Shown in pieces: positions 35,041 to 44,461 of a stretch of DNA of 64,000 nt. This DNA is from Paraburkholderia hiiakae (GTDB taxonomy: Bacteria; Pseudomonadota; Gammaproteobacteria; Burkholderiales; Burkholderiaceae), in assembly GCF_904848665.1 (NCBI RefSeq), contig NZ_CAJHCQ010000003.1, positions 62,001 through 126,000 of the forward strand. The letters are read 5' to 3'. The notes under the pieces are model-generated. The model saw nothing but the letters and a program-made list of their open reading frames with translations, was not told the DNA's origin and did no database searches. Positions within the stretch are counted from its first letter, which is position 1. The number at the start of each line of letters is the position of its first letter. A program made the position numbers and the translations under genes.

Positions 35041-36693
35041 TCAAGCGTGCGCGCGCAGCCGCAGTGTCACGCGCACGAGCGTCCCGGCGAGGCGCGGCGT
35101 GTCCTGGTAGACGTGATCGTCGATCGCGAGCGTGCCGGCGTGCATCGTGGCGATCTCGCGCACGATCGCGAGCCCGAGCCCGCTGCCTTCGCCATCGCGT
35201 CCGAGAATGCGGTAGAAGCGCTCGAGCACGCGCTCGCGTTCGGCGGGCGGAATGCCCATGCCCGTGTCTTCCACCTCGAGATGGACCACGCCCGCCGCGG
35301 GCTCGGGCCGCACGCGCACGGTGATGCGCCCGCCCGCGGGTGTATAGCGGATCGCGTTGTCGATGAGGTTCGAGAGCATCTCGCGCAGCATCACCGGGTT
35401 GCCTTCCACTTCGACACGCGCCGCCGCAACGCCCTCGTCTTCCTCGCTCCCGTACGCCACTTCGGGGCCTTCGTAGCCGAGGTCCATCTGTTTGGCGAGC
35501 GCCGGCTGCACCCAGTCTCGCACGGCGTGGCGCGCCACGTCCGCCACATCCACTGGCGTGAAGATCTGCCCGGACATGCGGTTTTCCGCGCGCGCGAGCG
35601 CGAGCAGTTGCGTGACGAGCCGCGCGGCGTGCTCGGAGCTCGTCGCGATCTGCTCGAGCGAGCGGTGCACTTCGGCGGGCGCGTTTTGGCGCAGCGCGAG
35701 TTCGGCCTGAGTGCGCAGGCCCGCGAGCGGCGTCTTCATCTGATGCGCCGCGTCGGCGATGAAGCGCTTTTGCAGCTCCATGTTCTGTTCGAGACGCGTG
35801 AGCAGGTCGTTGAACGAGGTGACGAGCGGCTCGATCTCGGGCGGCGCGCGGCGTGCTTCGAGCGGCGAAAGATCGTCGGGGCGGCGCATGCGGATGTTCG
35901 ACTGCAGCGCGTGCAAGGGCGCCAGGCCCCGCGAGAGGCCGAACCACACGAGCAGGATCGCGAGCGGCAAGATCACGAACTGCGGCAGGATCACGCCCTT
36001 GATGATGTCGTTGGCAAGCTGGCGGCGCTTGTCGAGCGTTTCCGCGACCTGCACGAGCACCGGTTGACCTTGCCGATCGCCGGCGCTGAGATGCGTGGGC
36101 TCCACTGTTGTATAGGCGACGCGGATGTCGATGCCACGCAGCGTGTCGTCGCGAAACTCGACGAGGCCGGGCGGTGGGCGGTCGTCGTCGTGCGGCAGCG
36201 GCATGTCGCGATCGCCGCCGATTAGCTCGCCGCGGCTGCCGAGCACCTGGTAGAACACGTTGTCGACGTTGTCGGCGCGCAGGAAATCGCGCGTGGACGC
36301 AGGCAATGTAAGCTCGGCCACGCCGTTCACGGGCTGGATCTGGCGCGCGAGTACATAGGCGTCGGTTTCGAGCGCGCGGTCGAAGGGACCGTTGGCGATC
36401 GACTTCGCCACGAGATAGGTGACCGCGATGCTCATCGGCCAGAGCAGCAGCAAGGGCGCGAGCATCCAGTCGAGAATCTCGCCGAAAAGCGAGCGCGGGC
36501 GCGCCTCGGCGGCGGCTTCGGCTTCGTCGGGCGGGGCGAACGGGTTGGCGTAGCGGGCGTCGCGCGCGTTGTCGTCGAGGGCATCGGCCGTGAATGCGGA
36601 CGCGCTGGAGGCGCTGGAAGTGCCTTCGCCGGCCATGCTCGCGGCGCCCTTTGGGGGGGGCACCGCGCGCGCGATGGGAGGACGCCCGGCCAT
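35041..36693 (-). CDS. Two-component sensor histidine kinase (TctE/QseC type)
   Basis: The 550-residue membrane kinase has a long Ala/Glu-rich cytoplasmic leader (1-70), membrane segments at about 78-98 and 235-255, and a periplasmic domain of about 135 residues between them. A HAMP-like region follows, then the phospho-accepting His317 in FIADAAHQMKTPLAGL. The catalytic domain has an N box (LIDNAIRYTPAGG), G1 DTGMGIP and G2 GSGLGLAI. It lies 12 bases after the response regulator gene and is cotranscribed with it. Periplasmic sensing of a small organic acid is typical of the branch, but the ligand is unknown. Confidence 0.93.
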   Translation of the reverse strand: MAGRPPIARAVPPPKGAASMAGEGTSSASSASAFTADALDDNARDARYANPFAPPDEAEAAAEARPRSLFGEILDWMLAPLLLLWPMSIAVTYLVAKSIANGPFDRALETDAYVLARQIQPVNGVAELTLPASTRDFLRADNVDNVFYQVLGSRGELIGGDRDMPLPHDDDRPPPGLVEFRDDTLRGIDIRVAYTTVEPTHLSAGDRQGQPVLVQVAETLDKRRQLANDIIKGVILPQFVILPLAILLVWFGLSRGLAPLHALQSNIRMRRPDDLSPLEARRAPPEIEPLVTSFNDLLTRLEQNMELQKRFIADAAHQMKTPLAGLRTQAELALRQNAPAEVHRSLEQIATSSEHAARLVTQLLALARAENRMSGQIFTPVDVADVARHAVRDWVQPALAKQMDLGYEGPEVAYGSEEDEGVAAARVEVEGNPVMLREMLSNLIDNAIRYTPAGGRITVRVRPEPAAGVVHLEVEDTGMGIPPAERERVLERFYRILGRDGEGSGLGLAIVREIATMHAGTLAIDDHVYQDTPRLAGTLVRVTLRLRAHA

Positions 36694-36705
36694 CGTCGAT
36701 CTCGC

Positions 36706-37470
36706 TTACTTGAAATAGTGGCTGGCGGGCATCGCCGGCGCGGCGTCGGGTGCGCCGGCCTCGGCCCGGGCGCTCGGCTGACTGGCGCCGGTTTGCGTTT
36801 CCTTCGCCTCCTTTTCGAGGCAGTAGCCGAGTCCGCGCACCGTCACGATGCGCACGCCGCCGGCTTCCAGCTTCTTGCGCAGCCGGTGCACGTAGACCTC
36901 GATGGCGTTGTTGCTGACTTCCTCGCCCCATTCGCACAGATGATCGACGAGCTGTTCCTTCGAGACGAGCCGCCCGAGCCGCTGCAGCAGCACTTCGAGC
37001 ACGCCCAGTTCGCGCGCCGAAAGATCGAGCACCTGGTCGTTGATGCGCGCGATTCGCCCTACCTGGTCGAACGCAAGCGCGCCATGACGCACCACGGTCG
37101 GGCCGCCGCCCGCGCCGCGCCGTGTGAGCGCACGCACGCGCGCTTCGAGTTCGTTGAGCGCGAAGGGCTTGGCCATGTAGTCGTCGGCGCCGAGGTCGAG
37201 GCCTTTCACGCGCTCGTCCACGCTGTCGGCGGCGGTGAGGATCAGCACGGGCAGATTGGAGTTGCGCGCGCGCAAACGGCGCAGCACTTCGAGGCCCGGC
37301 ATTTTCGGCAGGCCCAGATCGAGGATCAAGAGGTCGAACGACTGCATCGACAAGGCAGTATCGGCATCCACGCCGCTGCGCACGTGATCAACGGCATAGC
37401 CCGATTGGCGGAGTGATCTCACGAGCCCGTCCGCGAGTATGCTGTCGTCTTCGGCAATGAGGATTCGCAT
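36706..37470 (-). CDS. OmpR-family response regulator
   Basis: The 254-residue protein has a receiver domain with acidic pocket Asp8/Asp9 and phospho-acceptor Asp51 (LILDLGLPKMPG), then a winged-helix output domain ending GVRIVTVRGLGYCLEKE. About 30 extra residues rich in Ala, Pro and Ser follow the DNA-binding domain, beyond the normal length. The start is the ATG at 37470 (MRILIAEDDSILADGL). The frame stays open further upstream but does not match the family. It is the first gene of the two-gene operon with the sensor kinase and is divergent from recA across 236 bases. Confidence 0.94.
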   Translation of the reverse strand: MRILIAEDDSILADGLVRSLRQSGYAVDHVRSGVDADTALSMQSFDLLILDLGLPKMPGLEVLRRLRARNSNLPVLILTAADSVDERVKGLDLGADDYMAKPFALNELEARVRALTRRGAGGGPTVVRHGALAFDQVGRIARINDQVLDLSARELGVLEVLLQRLGRLVSKEQLVDHLCEWGEEVSNNAIEVYVHRLRKKLEAGGVRIVTVRGLGYCLEKEAKETQTGASQPSARAEAGAPDAAPAMPASHYFK

Positions 37471-37598
37471 GTTGCGCCAACGTCGCCTTCGAGGCTTTTG
37501 GGCCTCGTAGCACCCGCGCCGCGCCGCGTCTTTGAAGGCGCGGCCAGGCGACGCGCGGCGGTCTCCCGAAATTCGCGGTTCTGGATCGCCAGAAAGGC

Positions 37599-37625
37599 TT
37601 GCCAAAACCACTGTTTTTTTATACA
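37599..37625 (+). promoter_or_regulatory. Probable recA promoter
   Basis: TTGCCA at 37599-37604 and TATACA at 37620-37625 could be the -35 and -10 boxes with a 15-base spacer, slightly short of ideal. The SOS box overlaps the spacer and -10 box, the standard layout for LexA repression. Confidence 0.6.
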
Positions 37626-37626
37626 G
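37611..37626 (+). promoter_or_regulatory. LexA-binding SOS box of recA
   Basis: CTGT-N8-ACAG with an A/T-only centre (TTTTTTAT), extended to ACTGT...ACAGT, is a consensus LexA site. It lies 81 bases before the recA start and overlaps the putative promoter. Confidence 0.95.
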
Positions 37627-37706
37627 TGTCTGAGTTCGTGTGCATTAGCCCGAATGAGGCGTGCGCATGGTCACGAGACGCCGTTCATCATAGCAAAGGA
37701 CGATTC

Positions 37707-38783
<1,077 letters not shown>

Positions 38784-38815
38784 GTCCTCCAGGCTCTCGT
38801 AGATAAGGCAAGCTA

Positions 38816-39727
38816 ATGCGCAAGGGCGGGTCACCTATGTCCTCGCCTTCTGGCGATCAGGCTAACTCGCGTGCGGGTTCGCCTGCGGACAGGAGCGCCG
38901 AGCGGCGCCCTGCCATGAAGCCTGCCAACTCACGCATGAGCCGTTCAAGCCGCGACGCCCAGGCGGGCGATCGCGGCTTTGCGCATTCTGGCGCAGCATA
39001 TTCTTCGCCTGCCGATCTCAGCGACGATGGCGGCGCGGTCTTCGAAGTGCCGTTCGAGGCCTTCTTCAGCGGGGACGATGAGTCGGCGGCAAACGTGTCG
39101 TCAGAGCCGCCGTTCGAAACATCAATCAAGCGATCGTATTCATCCCCGCCGCGCGCGCCTGGCGAAACAGCCGGCGAATCCAGCGCACCGCAAGCCGACC
39201 ACTACGAGCGCAGCTCGGCCACCCGCGCCGCACGTGCGAGCGAGCGCGAAAAATCGTCCACGGCAAAGCAGCGCCCCGAGCGCTCCCTGAAGGGCCGCGC
39301 GCTCGGCTATCTTTCGCGCCGCGAATACAGCCGCGCCGAACTTTCGCGCAAGCTCGTGGCGTACACCGAAGACGCTGACGCACTCGAAGCGCTGCTCGAT
39401 TCGCTCGAACGCGAAGGCTGGCTCTCCGACGCGCGCTTTGCTGAAAGCGTCGTGCACCGGCGCGCGGCGCGCGTGGGGGCGGGGCGTATCGTCAGCGAAC
39501 TCAAGCGCCACGCAGTGGGCGACGCGCTCATCGAAGAAGTGAACACGCAACTGCGCGAGACCGAGCTCGTGCGCGCCCGCACGGTCTGGCAGAAGAAGTA
39601 CGGCCAGTTGCCCGAGACGCCTGCCGAACGCGCGCGCCAGGCGCGCTTTCTCGCGGCGCGCGGCTTCTCCATGTCGATCATCAGCAAGATCCTCAAGGGA
39701 ATCGAGGAAGACTGGTCCGATAATTGA
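38816..39727 (+). CDS. recX: RecX regulator with a long disordered N-terminal extension
   Basis: RecX binds RecA filaments and limits their activity. The C-terminal part from about residue 155 (RSLKGRALGYLSRREYSRAE, LDSLEREGWLSDARFAESVV, FLAARGFSMSIISKILKG) is a complete RecX of about 150 residues made of three-helix repeats. The preceding 155 residues are Ser/Ala/Arg/Glu-rich, of low complexity, and unlike the family. Internal methionines at residues 8, 34 and 41 are alternative starts, but none removes the whole extension. The gene directly follows recA and is probably expressed by read-through from it. Confidence 0.9.
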   Translation: MRKGGSPMSSPSGDQANSRAGSPADRSAERRPAMKPANSRMSRSSRDAQAGDRGFAHSGAAYSSPADLSDDGGAVFEVPFEAFFSGDDESAANVSSEPPFETSIKRSYSSPPRAPGETAGESSAPQADHYERSSATRAARASEREKSSTAKQRPERSLKGRALGYLSRREYSRAELSRKLVAYTEDADALEALLDSLEREGWLSDARFAESVVHRRAARVGAGRIVSELKRHAVGDALIEEVNTQLRETELVRARTVWQKKYGQLPETPAERARQARFLAARGFSMSIISKILKGIEEDWSDN

Positions 39728-39846
39728 GCCGGTCGTCTCGAAAAATCCGCGTAGACAAGTTCACGCCCGGCCTGTGTGTTCGCGGCTGTCTCAAATACCC
39801 GGTATGTTAAAATCACGAGGTTTTCCAATCCGGTCTTACCTTTAGC

Positions 39847-40542
39847 ATGCCGCTTTCTCCGCCCGTGCCCCGCCAGTTGCGCCATCAGCGCGCCATCCGG
39901 GCGGTTGCCTATGAGCGCGAAGACGGCCTGTGGGACATCGACGCGTGTCTGACCGACCACAAGCCACGCGACGTGCCGCTCGCCGCCGGTGTCCGGCCCA
40001 ATGGTCTACCGATCCATGAACTCTGGCTGCGCATTACGATCGATCGCAAGCTCAACGTCGTCGACGCAGAAGCGTCATCCGACTGGGTGCCTTATGACGG
40101 TCAGTGCCAGAACGCTCATCCCGCCTATCGGGCCCTTATCGGGCTCAATCTCCTCCAGAATTTCCGCCGCGAAGCGGGCCGGCTCCTCGCCGGCACGGTC
40201 GGCTGCACGCATCTCACAGAAATGTTGGGCGTATTGCCGACCGTTGCGATCCAGGCGTTCGTTGGAGAAGTGTGGGACACATCGAATGGCTCGCCGGGTG
40301 AAGCGCCCGGACCGGAACTCGGCAAGACCGCCGGAGGCAATGAGGCCGCCGGTGAAAAGCCGCCCTTCCAGCTTGGCCGCTGCCACGCGCTGCGGTTCGA
40401 CGGGGAGGCGGTTAAGCAGTTTTATCCGCGCTGGTATGGCCATGTGCCGCGTTCAATAGCACGCGGCGCGGAAACCCCCAGCGTGCGCGACAGCCGGAGC
40501 CCGGGCCAAGAGGGCAGGGCCGACGCCGTCTCGCATGAATAA
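39847..40542 (+). CDS. DUF2889 family protein
   Basis: The 231-residue soluble protein contains the conserved DUF2889 segments [27 protein letters not shown] opening, [20 protein letters not shown], and [20 protein letters not shown] with [20 protein letters not shown]. The GCTH motif with a nearby cysteine could be a metal or active site, but no function is established that I know of. A typical -10 like sequence (TATGTTAAAAT) lies about 40 bases upstream of the start. It sits between recX and sucC. The last 35 residues are polar and probably disordered. Confidence 0.85.
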   Translation: MPLSPPVPRQLRHQRAIRAVAYEREDGLWDIDACLTDHKPRDVPLAAGVRPNGLPIHELWLRITIDRKLNVVDAEASSDWVPYDGQCQNAHPAYRALIGLNLLQNFRREAGRLLAGTVGCTHLTEMLGVLPTVAIQAFVGEVWDTSNGSPGEAPGPELGKTAGGNEAAGEKPPFQLGRCHALRFDGEAVKQFYPRWYGHVPRSIARGAETPSVRDSRSPGQEGRADAVSHE

Positions 40543-40592
40543 CAACAGCGGAATCGAAGTTCACTCCAACTCTCAGACTGAAGGAATCACGC

Positions 40593-41759
40593 ATGAAGAT
40601 TCACGAGTACCAGGGTAAGGAAATCCTGCGGAAATTCGGAGTCGCCGTCCCGCGCGGCATCCCGGTGTTTTCGGTGGATGACGCGGTCAAGGCCGCTGAA
40701 GAGCTGGGCGGTCCGGTTTGGGTCGTCAAGGCACAGATCCACGCGGGTGGTCGCGGCAAGGGCGGTGGCGTGAAGGTTGCCAAGACGCTCGAGCAGGTCC
40801 GCGAATACGCGAACCAGATCCTCGGCATGCAGCTCGTCACGCACCAGACCGGTCCGGAAGGCCAGAAGGTCAAGCGTCTGCTGATCGAAGAAGGCGCTGA
40901 CATCAAGCAGGAACTGTATGTCAGCCTCGTCGTCGATCGCGTGTCGCAGAAGATCGTTCTGATGGGTTCGAGCGAAGGCGGCATGGACATCGAAGAAGTC
41001 GCCGACAAGCACCCGGAACTGATCCACAAGGTCATCGTCGAGCCGTCGACGGGTCTGCTGGACGCCCAGGCAGACGACCTCGCCGCCAAGATCGGCGTGC
41101 CGGCTGGTTCGATCCCGCAAGCGCGTGAAATCCTGAAGGGCCTGTACAAGGCATTCTGGGAAACCGATGCATCGCTGGCCGAGATCAACCCGCTGAACGT
41201 CTCGAGCAACGGCACCGTGACCGCACTCGACGCGAAGTTCAACTTCGACTCGAACGCGCTGTCCCGTCATCCGGAAATCGTCGCTTACCGCGACCTGGAC
41301 GAAGAAGATCCGGCCGAAATCGAAGCCTCGAAGTTCGACCTTGCGTACATCTCGCTCGACGGCAACATCGGCTGTCTGGTGAATGGCGCGGGCCTCGCAA
41401 TGGCGACGATGGACACCATCAAGCTGTTCGGCGGCGAGCCGGCGAACTTCCTGGACGTGGGCGGTGGCGCCACGACCGAGAAGGTCACCGAAGCGTTCAA
41501 GCTCATGCTCAAGAACCCGGATCTGAAGGCGATCCTCGTGAACATCTTCGGCGGCATCATGCGCTGCGACGTGATCGCGGAAGGCGTCATCGCCGGTTCG
41601 AAGGCCGTGAACCTGAAGGTGCCGCTCGTCGTGCGCATGAAGGGCACGAACGAGGACCTCGGCAAGAAGATGCTGGCCGATTCGGGCCTGCCGATCATCT
41701 CGGCAGACAGCATGGAAGAAGCCGCGCAGAAGGTCGTCGCGGCTGCCGAAGGCAAGTAA
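40593..41759 (+). CDS. sucC: Succinyl-CoA synthetase (ADP-forming) beta subunit
   Basis: SucC with SucD forms the TCA-cycle enzyme that converts succinyl-CoA to succinate while making ATP or GTP. The 388-residue length equals the E. coli subunit. The ATP-grasp part includes [17 protein letters not shown] near residues 45-61, and the C-terminal part has [19 protein letters not shown] and [18 protein letters not shown]. An AAGGAA ribosome-binding site precedes the ATG. sucD follows after 97 bases. Confidence 0.97.
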   Translation: MKIHEYQGKEILRKFGVAVPRGIPVFSVDDAVKAAEELGGPVWVVKAQIHAGGRGKGGGVKVAKTLEQVREYANQILGMQLVTHQTGPEGQKVKRLLIEEGADIKQELYVSLVVDRVSQKIVLMGSSEGGMDIEEVADKHPELIHKVIVEPSTGLLDAQADDLAAKIGVPAGSIPQAREILKGLYKAFWETDASLAEINPLNVSSNGTVTALDAKFNFDSNALSRHPEIVAYRDLDEEDPAEIEASKFDLAYISLDGNIGCLVNGAGLAMATMDTIKLFGGEPANFLDVGGGATTEKVTEAFKLMLKNPDLKAILVNIFGGIMRCDVIAEGVIAGSKAVNLKVPLVVRMKGTNEDLGKKMLADSGLPIISADSMEEAAQKVVAAAEGK

Positions 41760-41856
41760 TTTTCACCGGACACGAATGGCGGCGCGAGGGCGCGAAGGCT
41801 TCGGCACATGCCGCGGCTGACGCGACACGCGACGCCAAACGAACAGAGGTCAATAC

Positions 41857-42738
41857 ATGTCGATTCTGATCAACAAAGACACCAAGGTCATCACGCAGGG
41901 CATCACCGGCAAGACCGGTCAGTTCCACACCCGCGCTTGCCGTGAGTACGCGAACGGCCGCGAAGCGTTCGTCGCTGGCGTGAACCCGAAGAAGGCCGGC
42001 GAAGATTTCGAAGGCATTCCTATCTACGCGAACGTGCGTGAAGCTAAGGACGCCACCGGCGCGACCGTTTCGGTCATCTACGTGCCGCCGGCAGGCGCTG
42101 CTGCTGCGATCTGGGAAGCCGTCGAGGCCGACCTCGATCTCGCGATCTGTATCACGGAAGGCATCCCCGTCCGCGACATGATCGAAGTCAAGGACCGTAT
42201 GCGCCGCGAAGGCCGCAAGACGCTGCTCCTCGGCCCGAACTGCCCCGGCACGATCACGCCGGACGAGCTGAAGATCGGCATCATGCCGGGTCACATCCAC
42301 CGCAAGGGCCGCATCGGCGTCGTGTCGCGTTCGGGCACGCTGACGTATGAAGCGGTTGCGCAGCTGACCGCGATCGGCCTCGGCCAGTCGTCGGCAGTCG
42401 GTATCGGCGGCGACCCGATCAACGGCCTGAAGCACATCGACGTCATGAAGATGTTCAACGACGATCCGGATACGGACGCCGTGATCATGATCGGCGAAAT
42501 CGGCGGTCCGGACGAAGCCAATGCCGCCGAGTGGATCAAGGACAACATGAAGAAGCCGGTGGTTGGCTTCATCGCGGGCGTCACGGCGCCTCCGGGCAAG
42601 CGCATGGGCCACGCCGGCGCGCTGATCTCGGGCGGTGCGGATACGGCCGACGCGAAGCTGGAAATCATGGACGCGTGCGGCATCAAGGTCACGCGCAATC
42701 CGTCGGAAATGGGCCGTCTGCTGAAGGCGATGCTGTAA
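41857..42738 (+). CDS. sucD: Succinyl-CoA synthetase alpha subunit
   Basis: The 293-residue subunit binds CoA and carries the phosphohistidine intermediate, His252 in RMGHAGALISGG. The CoA-binding Rossmann part starts with ITQGITGKTGQFHT, and the LLGPNCPGTITP loop is intact. AGAGG precedes the ATG at 41857. A strong terminator follows about 95 bases after the stop, closing the sucCD operon. Confidence 0.97.
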   Translation: MSILINKDTKVITQGITGKTGQFHTRACREYANGREAFVAGVNPKKAGEDFEGIPIYANVREAKDATGATVSVIYVPPAGAAAAIWEAVEADLDLAICITEGIPVRDMIEVKDRMRREGRKTLLLGPNCPGTITPDELKIGIMPGHIHRKGRIGVVSRSGTLTYEAVAQLTAIGLGQSSAVGIGGDPINGLKHIDVMKMFNDDPDTDAVIMIGEIGGPDEANAAEWIKDNMKKPVVGFIAGVTAPPGKRMGHAGALISGGADTADAKLEIMDACGIKVTRNPSEMGRLLKAML

Positions 42739-42831
42739 ATTCGAAATACGCTGCCGGTCGTGCATCACGTATGCGCGGGCGGTCAGCGTTTTTTGATATG
42801 CTTGCGGAATCCTTTCACGAGGTTTCCGAAC

Positions 42832-42871
42832 AAAAAGCGAGGGAGCCAGTCATGGCCTCCTCGCTTTTTTT
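42832..42871 (+). terminator. Intrinsic terminator of sucCD
   Basis: The stem AAAAAGCGAGG / CCTCGCTTTTT with a 16-base loop is followed by a run of T up to 42871. The short inner pairing GCC/GGC may stabilise the loop. Confidence 0.9.
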
Positions 42872-42901
42872 ATTTGGCTCACCGCCTGAGCCTCCGTTTC
42901 C

Positions 42902-43624
42902 ATGCTCGAATTTTTCGCGACGCTCCATTGGGGCGCTGTCATCCAGATCATCGTTATCGACATCCTGCTCGGCGGCGATAACGCGGTGGTGATCGCGCTC
43001 GCCTGCCGGGACCTGCCTTCGCAGCAGCGCATGCGCGGCATTCTGTGGGGCACCGCGGGCGCGATTGCGTTGCGCGTGGTGCTGATCGCCTTTGCCGTGG
43101 TGCTGCTCAATGTGCCGTTTCTCAAGTTCACGGGCGGCTTGCTGTTGCTCTGGATCGGCGTGCGGCTGCTCGCGCCCAGTCATCTCGAGCACGCCAACGT
43201 GAAGCCCGCCGACAAGCTGATAGGCGCGATCAAGACGATCATCGTCGCCGATGCGGTGATGAGCCTCGACAACGTGGTCGCGATTGCGGGCGCTGCCGAA
43301 GCGGCCGATCCGCGCCATCGCATCGCGCTCGTGATCTTCGGGCTGATGGTGAGCATTCCGCTCATTGTGTGGGGCAGCCAGCTCGTGCTCAAACTGCTCG
43401 ACCGCTACCCGGTGATCGTGACGCTCGGCGCGGCGCTGCTCGGCTGGATCGCGGGCGGCCTCATCATCAACGACCCCGCCGGTGACCGCTGGCCACTGCT
43501 CGATACGCCGCTGGCCGAGTACGGCATGTGCGTGGCCGGGGCGGTGTTCGTCGTCGCGCTCGGGTCCTGGCTCAGGCGCCGCAACGCGCGGCGCGGCGAG
43601 GCGCAAGGACCGCAGTCGCACTGA
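42902..43624 (+). CDS. TerC-family integral membrane protein
   Basis: The 240-residue protein has about seven hydrophobic segments. The first contains IDILLGGDNAVVIALA and a later one DAVMSLDNVVAIAGAA, the paired Asp-Asn motifs that identify the TerC family. Members are linked to manganese export or metal loading of secreted proteins. The start ATG at 42902 lies 30 bases beyond the sucCD terminator, so it needs its own promoter or read-through. The C-terminus is basic and polar. No tellurite genes are nearby, so a tellurite role is not implied. Confidence 0.9.
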   Translation: MLEFFATLHWGAVIQIIVIDILLGGDNAVVIALACRDLPSQQRMRGILWGTAGAIALRVVLIAFAVVLLNVPFLKFTGGLLLLWIGVRLLAPSHLEHANVKPADKLIGAIKTIIVADAVMSLDNVVAIAGAAEAADPRHRIALVIFGLMVSIPLIVWGSQLVLKLLDRYPVIVTLGAALLGWIAGGLIINDPAGDRWPLLDTPLAEYGMCVAGAVFVVALGSWLRRRNARRGEAQGPQSH

Positions 43625-43699
43625 GCGCACATGGCTGTGCCATTGCGCCTAGGCCATTTGGCCGACTGATGCGCAAGCCGGGCCGCCGATACGATCAAG

Positions 43700-43735
43700 A
43701 CGCCTGTTCACGACTGCGAGCAGGCGTTTCTTGTT
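43700..43735 (+). terminator. Possible terminator between terC and the pilin gene
   Basis: ACGCCTG and CAGGCGT form a 7-bp stem with a 14-base loop, followed by TTCTTGTTT. The T run is interrupted, and the site is directly upstream of the pilin ribosome-binding site, so it may also be a leader structure. Confidence 0.45.
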
Positions 43736-43750
43736 TCAGGAGCCCTGACG

Positions 43751-44362
43751 ATGACCGTATCTGCATTTCCCATGAACCCGCCGCCGCGCAATGGCTGCCC
43801 GTGTTTCGCCCGACTTTCGCGTCTCGCAAGCGTTGCCACGCGCTGGACTGCGCGCGGTTTCACGCTGATCGAATTGATGATCGTGCTCGCGATCGTCGGC
43901 GTGATCGCCGCTTACGCCATCCCTGCGTACCAGGATTACCTTGCCCGCAGCCGCGTGGGCGAGGGCCTCTCGCTCGCGGCTTCCGCGCGCCTTTCCGTGG
44001 CGGAGAACGCCGCTAGCGGCAACGCGTTCGGCGCGGGCTACACGGTGCCGCCCGCAACGCGCAACGTACAGTCGCTGCATATCGACGATACGACCGGGCA
44101 GATCACGATTGCCTTCACCTCGCGCGTGGCGCCCGAGGGCAGCAATACGATCGTGCTCGTGCCTTCGGTGCCCGACAACGCCGATGCGCCTACCGCGCGC
44201 GTCGCGCTCGCGCAGGGCAGCGTGCAAGGTGGCACGCTCACGTGGGAGTGCTTCGCAGCGGGCAAGACGGCTTCGTCGCTCGGCGCGCCCGGCGCGGGTC
44301 CATCTCCAGTGGACGGCGCGACGCTGGCGGGCAATCTCGCGCCGCCGGAGTGCCGCGCATAG
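43751..44362 (+). CDS. Type IV prepilin with a long leader
   Basis: The 203-residue protein has the type IV pilin signature: leader peptidase site G36|F37 followed by [20 protein letters not shown], with Glu at position 5 of the mature form (Glu41) and the [12 protein letters not shown] [12 protein letters not shown] after the helix. Mature length is 167 residues, with two C-terminal cysteines (Cys167 and Cys201) that could form the usual disulfide loop. The 36-residue leader is far longer than the 6-15 residues common for type IVa pilins. The AGGAG at 43737-43741 nevertheless supports this start. A PglL-type glycosyltransferase follows 99 bases later. Confidence 0.92.
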   Translation: MTVSAFPMNPPPRNGCPCFARLSRLASVATRWTARGFTLIELMIVLAIVGVIAAYAIPAYQDYLARSRVGEGLSLAASARLSVAENAASGNAFGAGYTVPPATRNVQSLHIDDTTGQITIAFTSRVAPEGSNTIVLVPSVPDNADAPTARVALAQGSVQGGTLTWECFAAGKTASSLGAPGAGPSPVDGATLAGNLAPPECRA

Positions 44363-44461
44363 GGACTGCGCGTTGGTGCGGATGCGACCCAAGCGGCCGC
44401 ACCCGCACAGCGGGGGAAAAGTTTTGTATAGTGCCCCGTTGCTGAACGCCCCCGCCCAACC

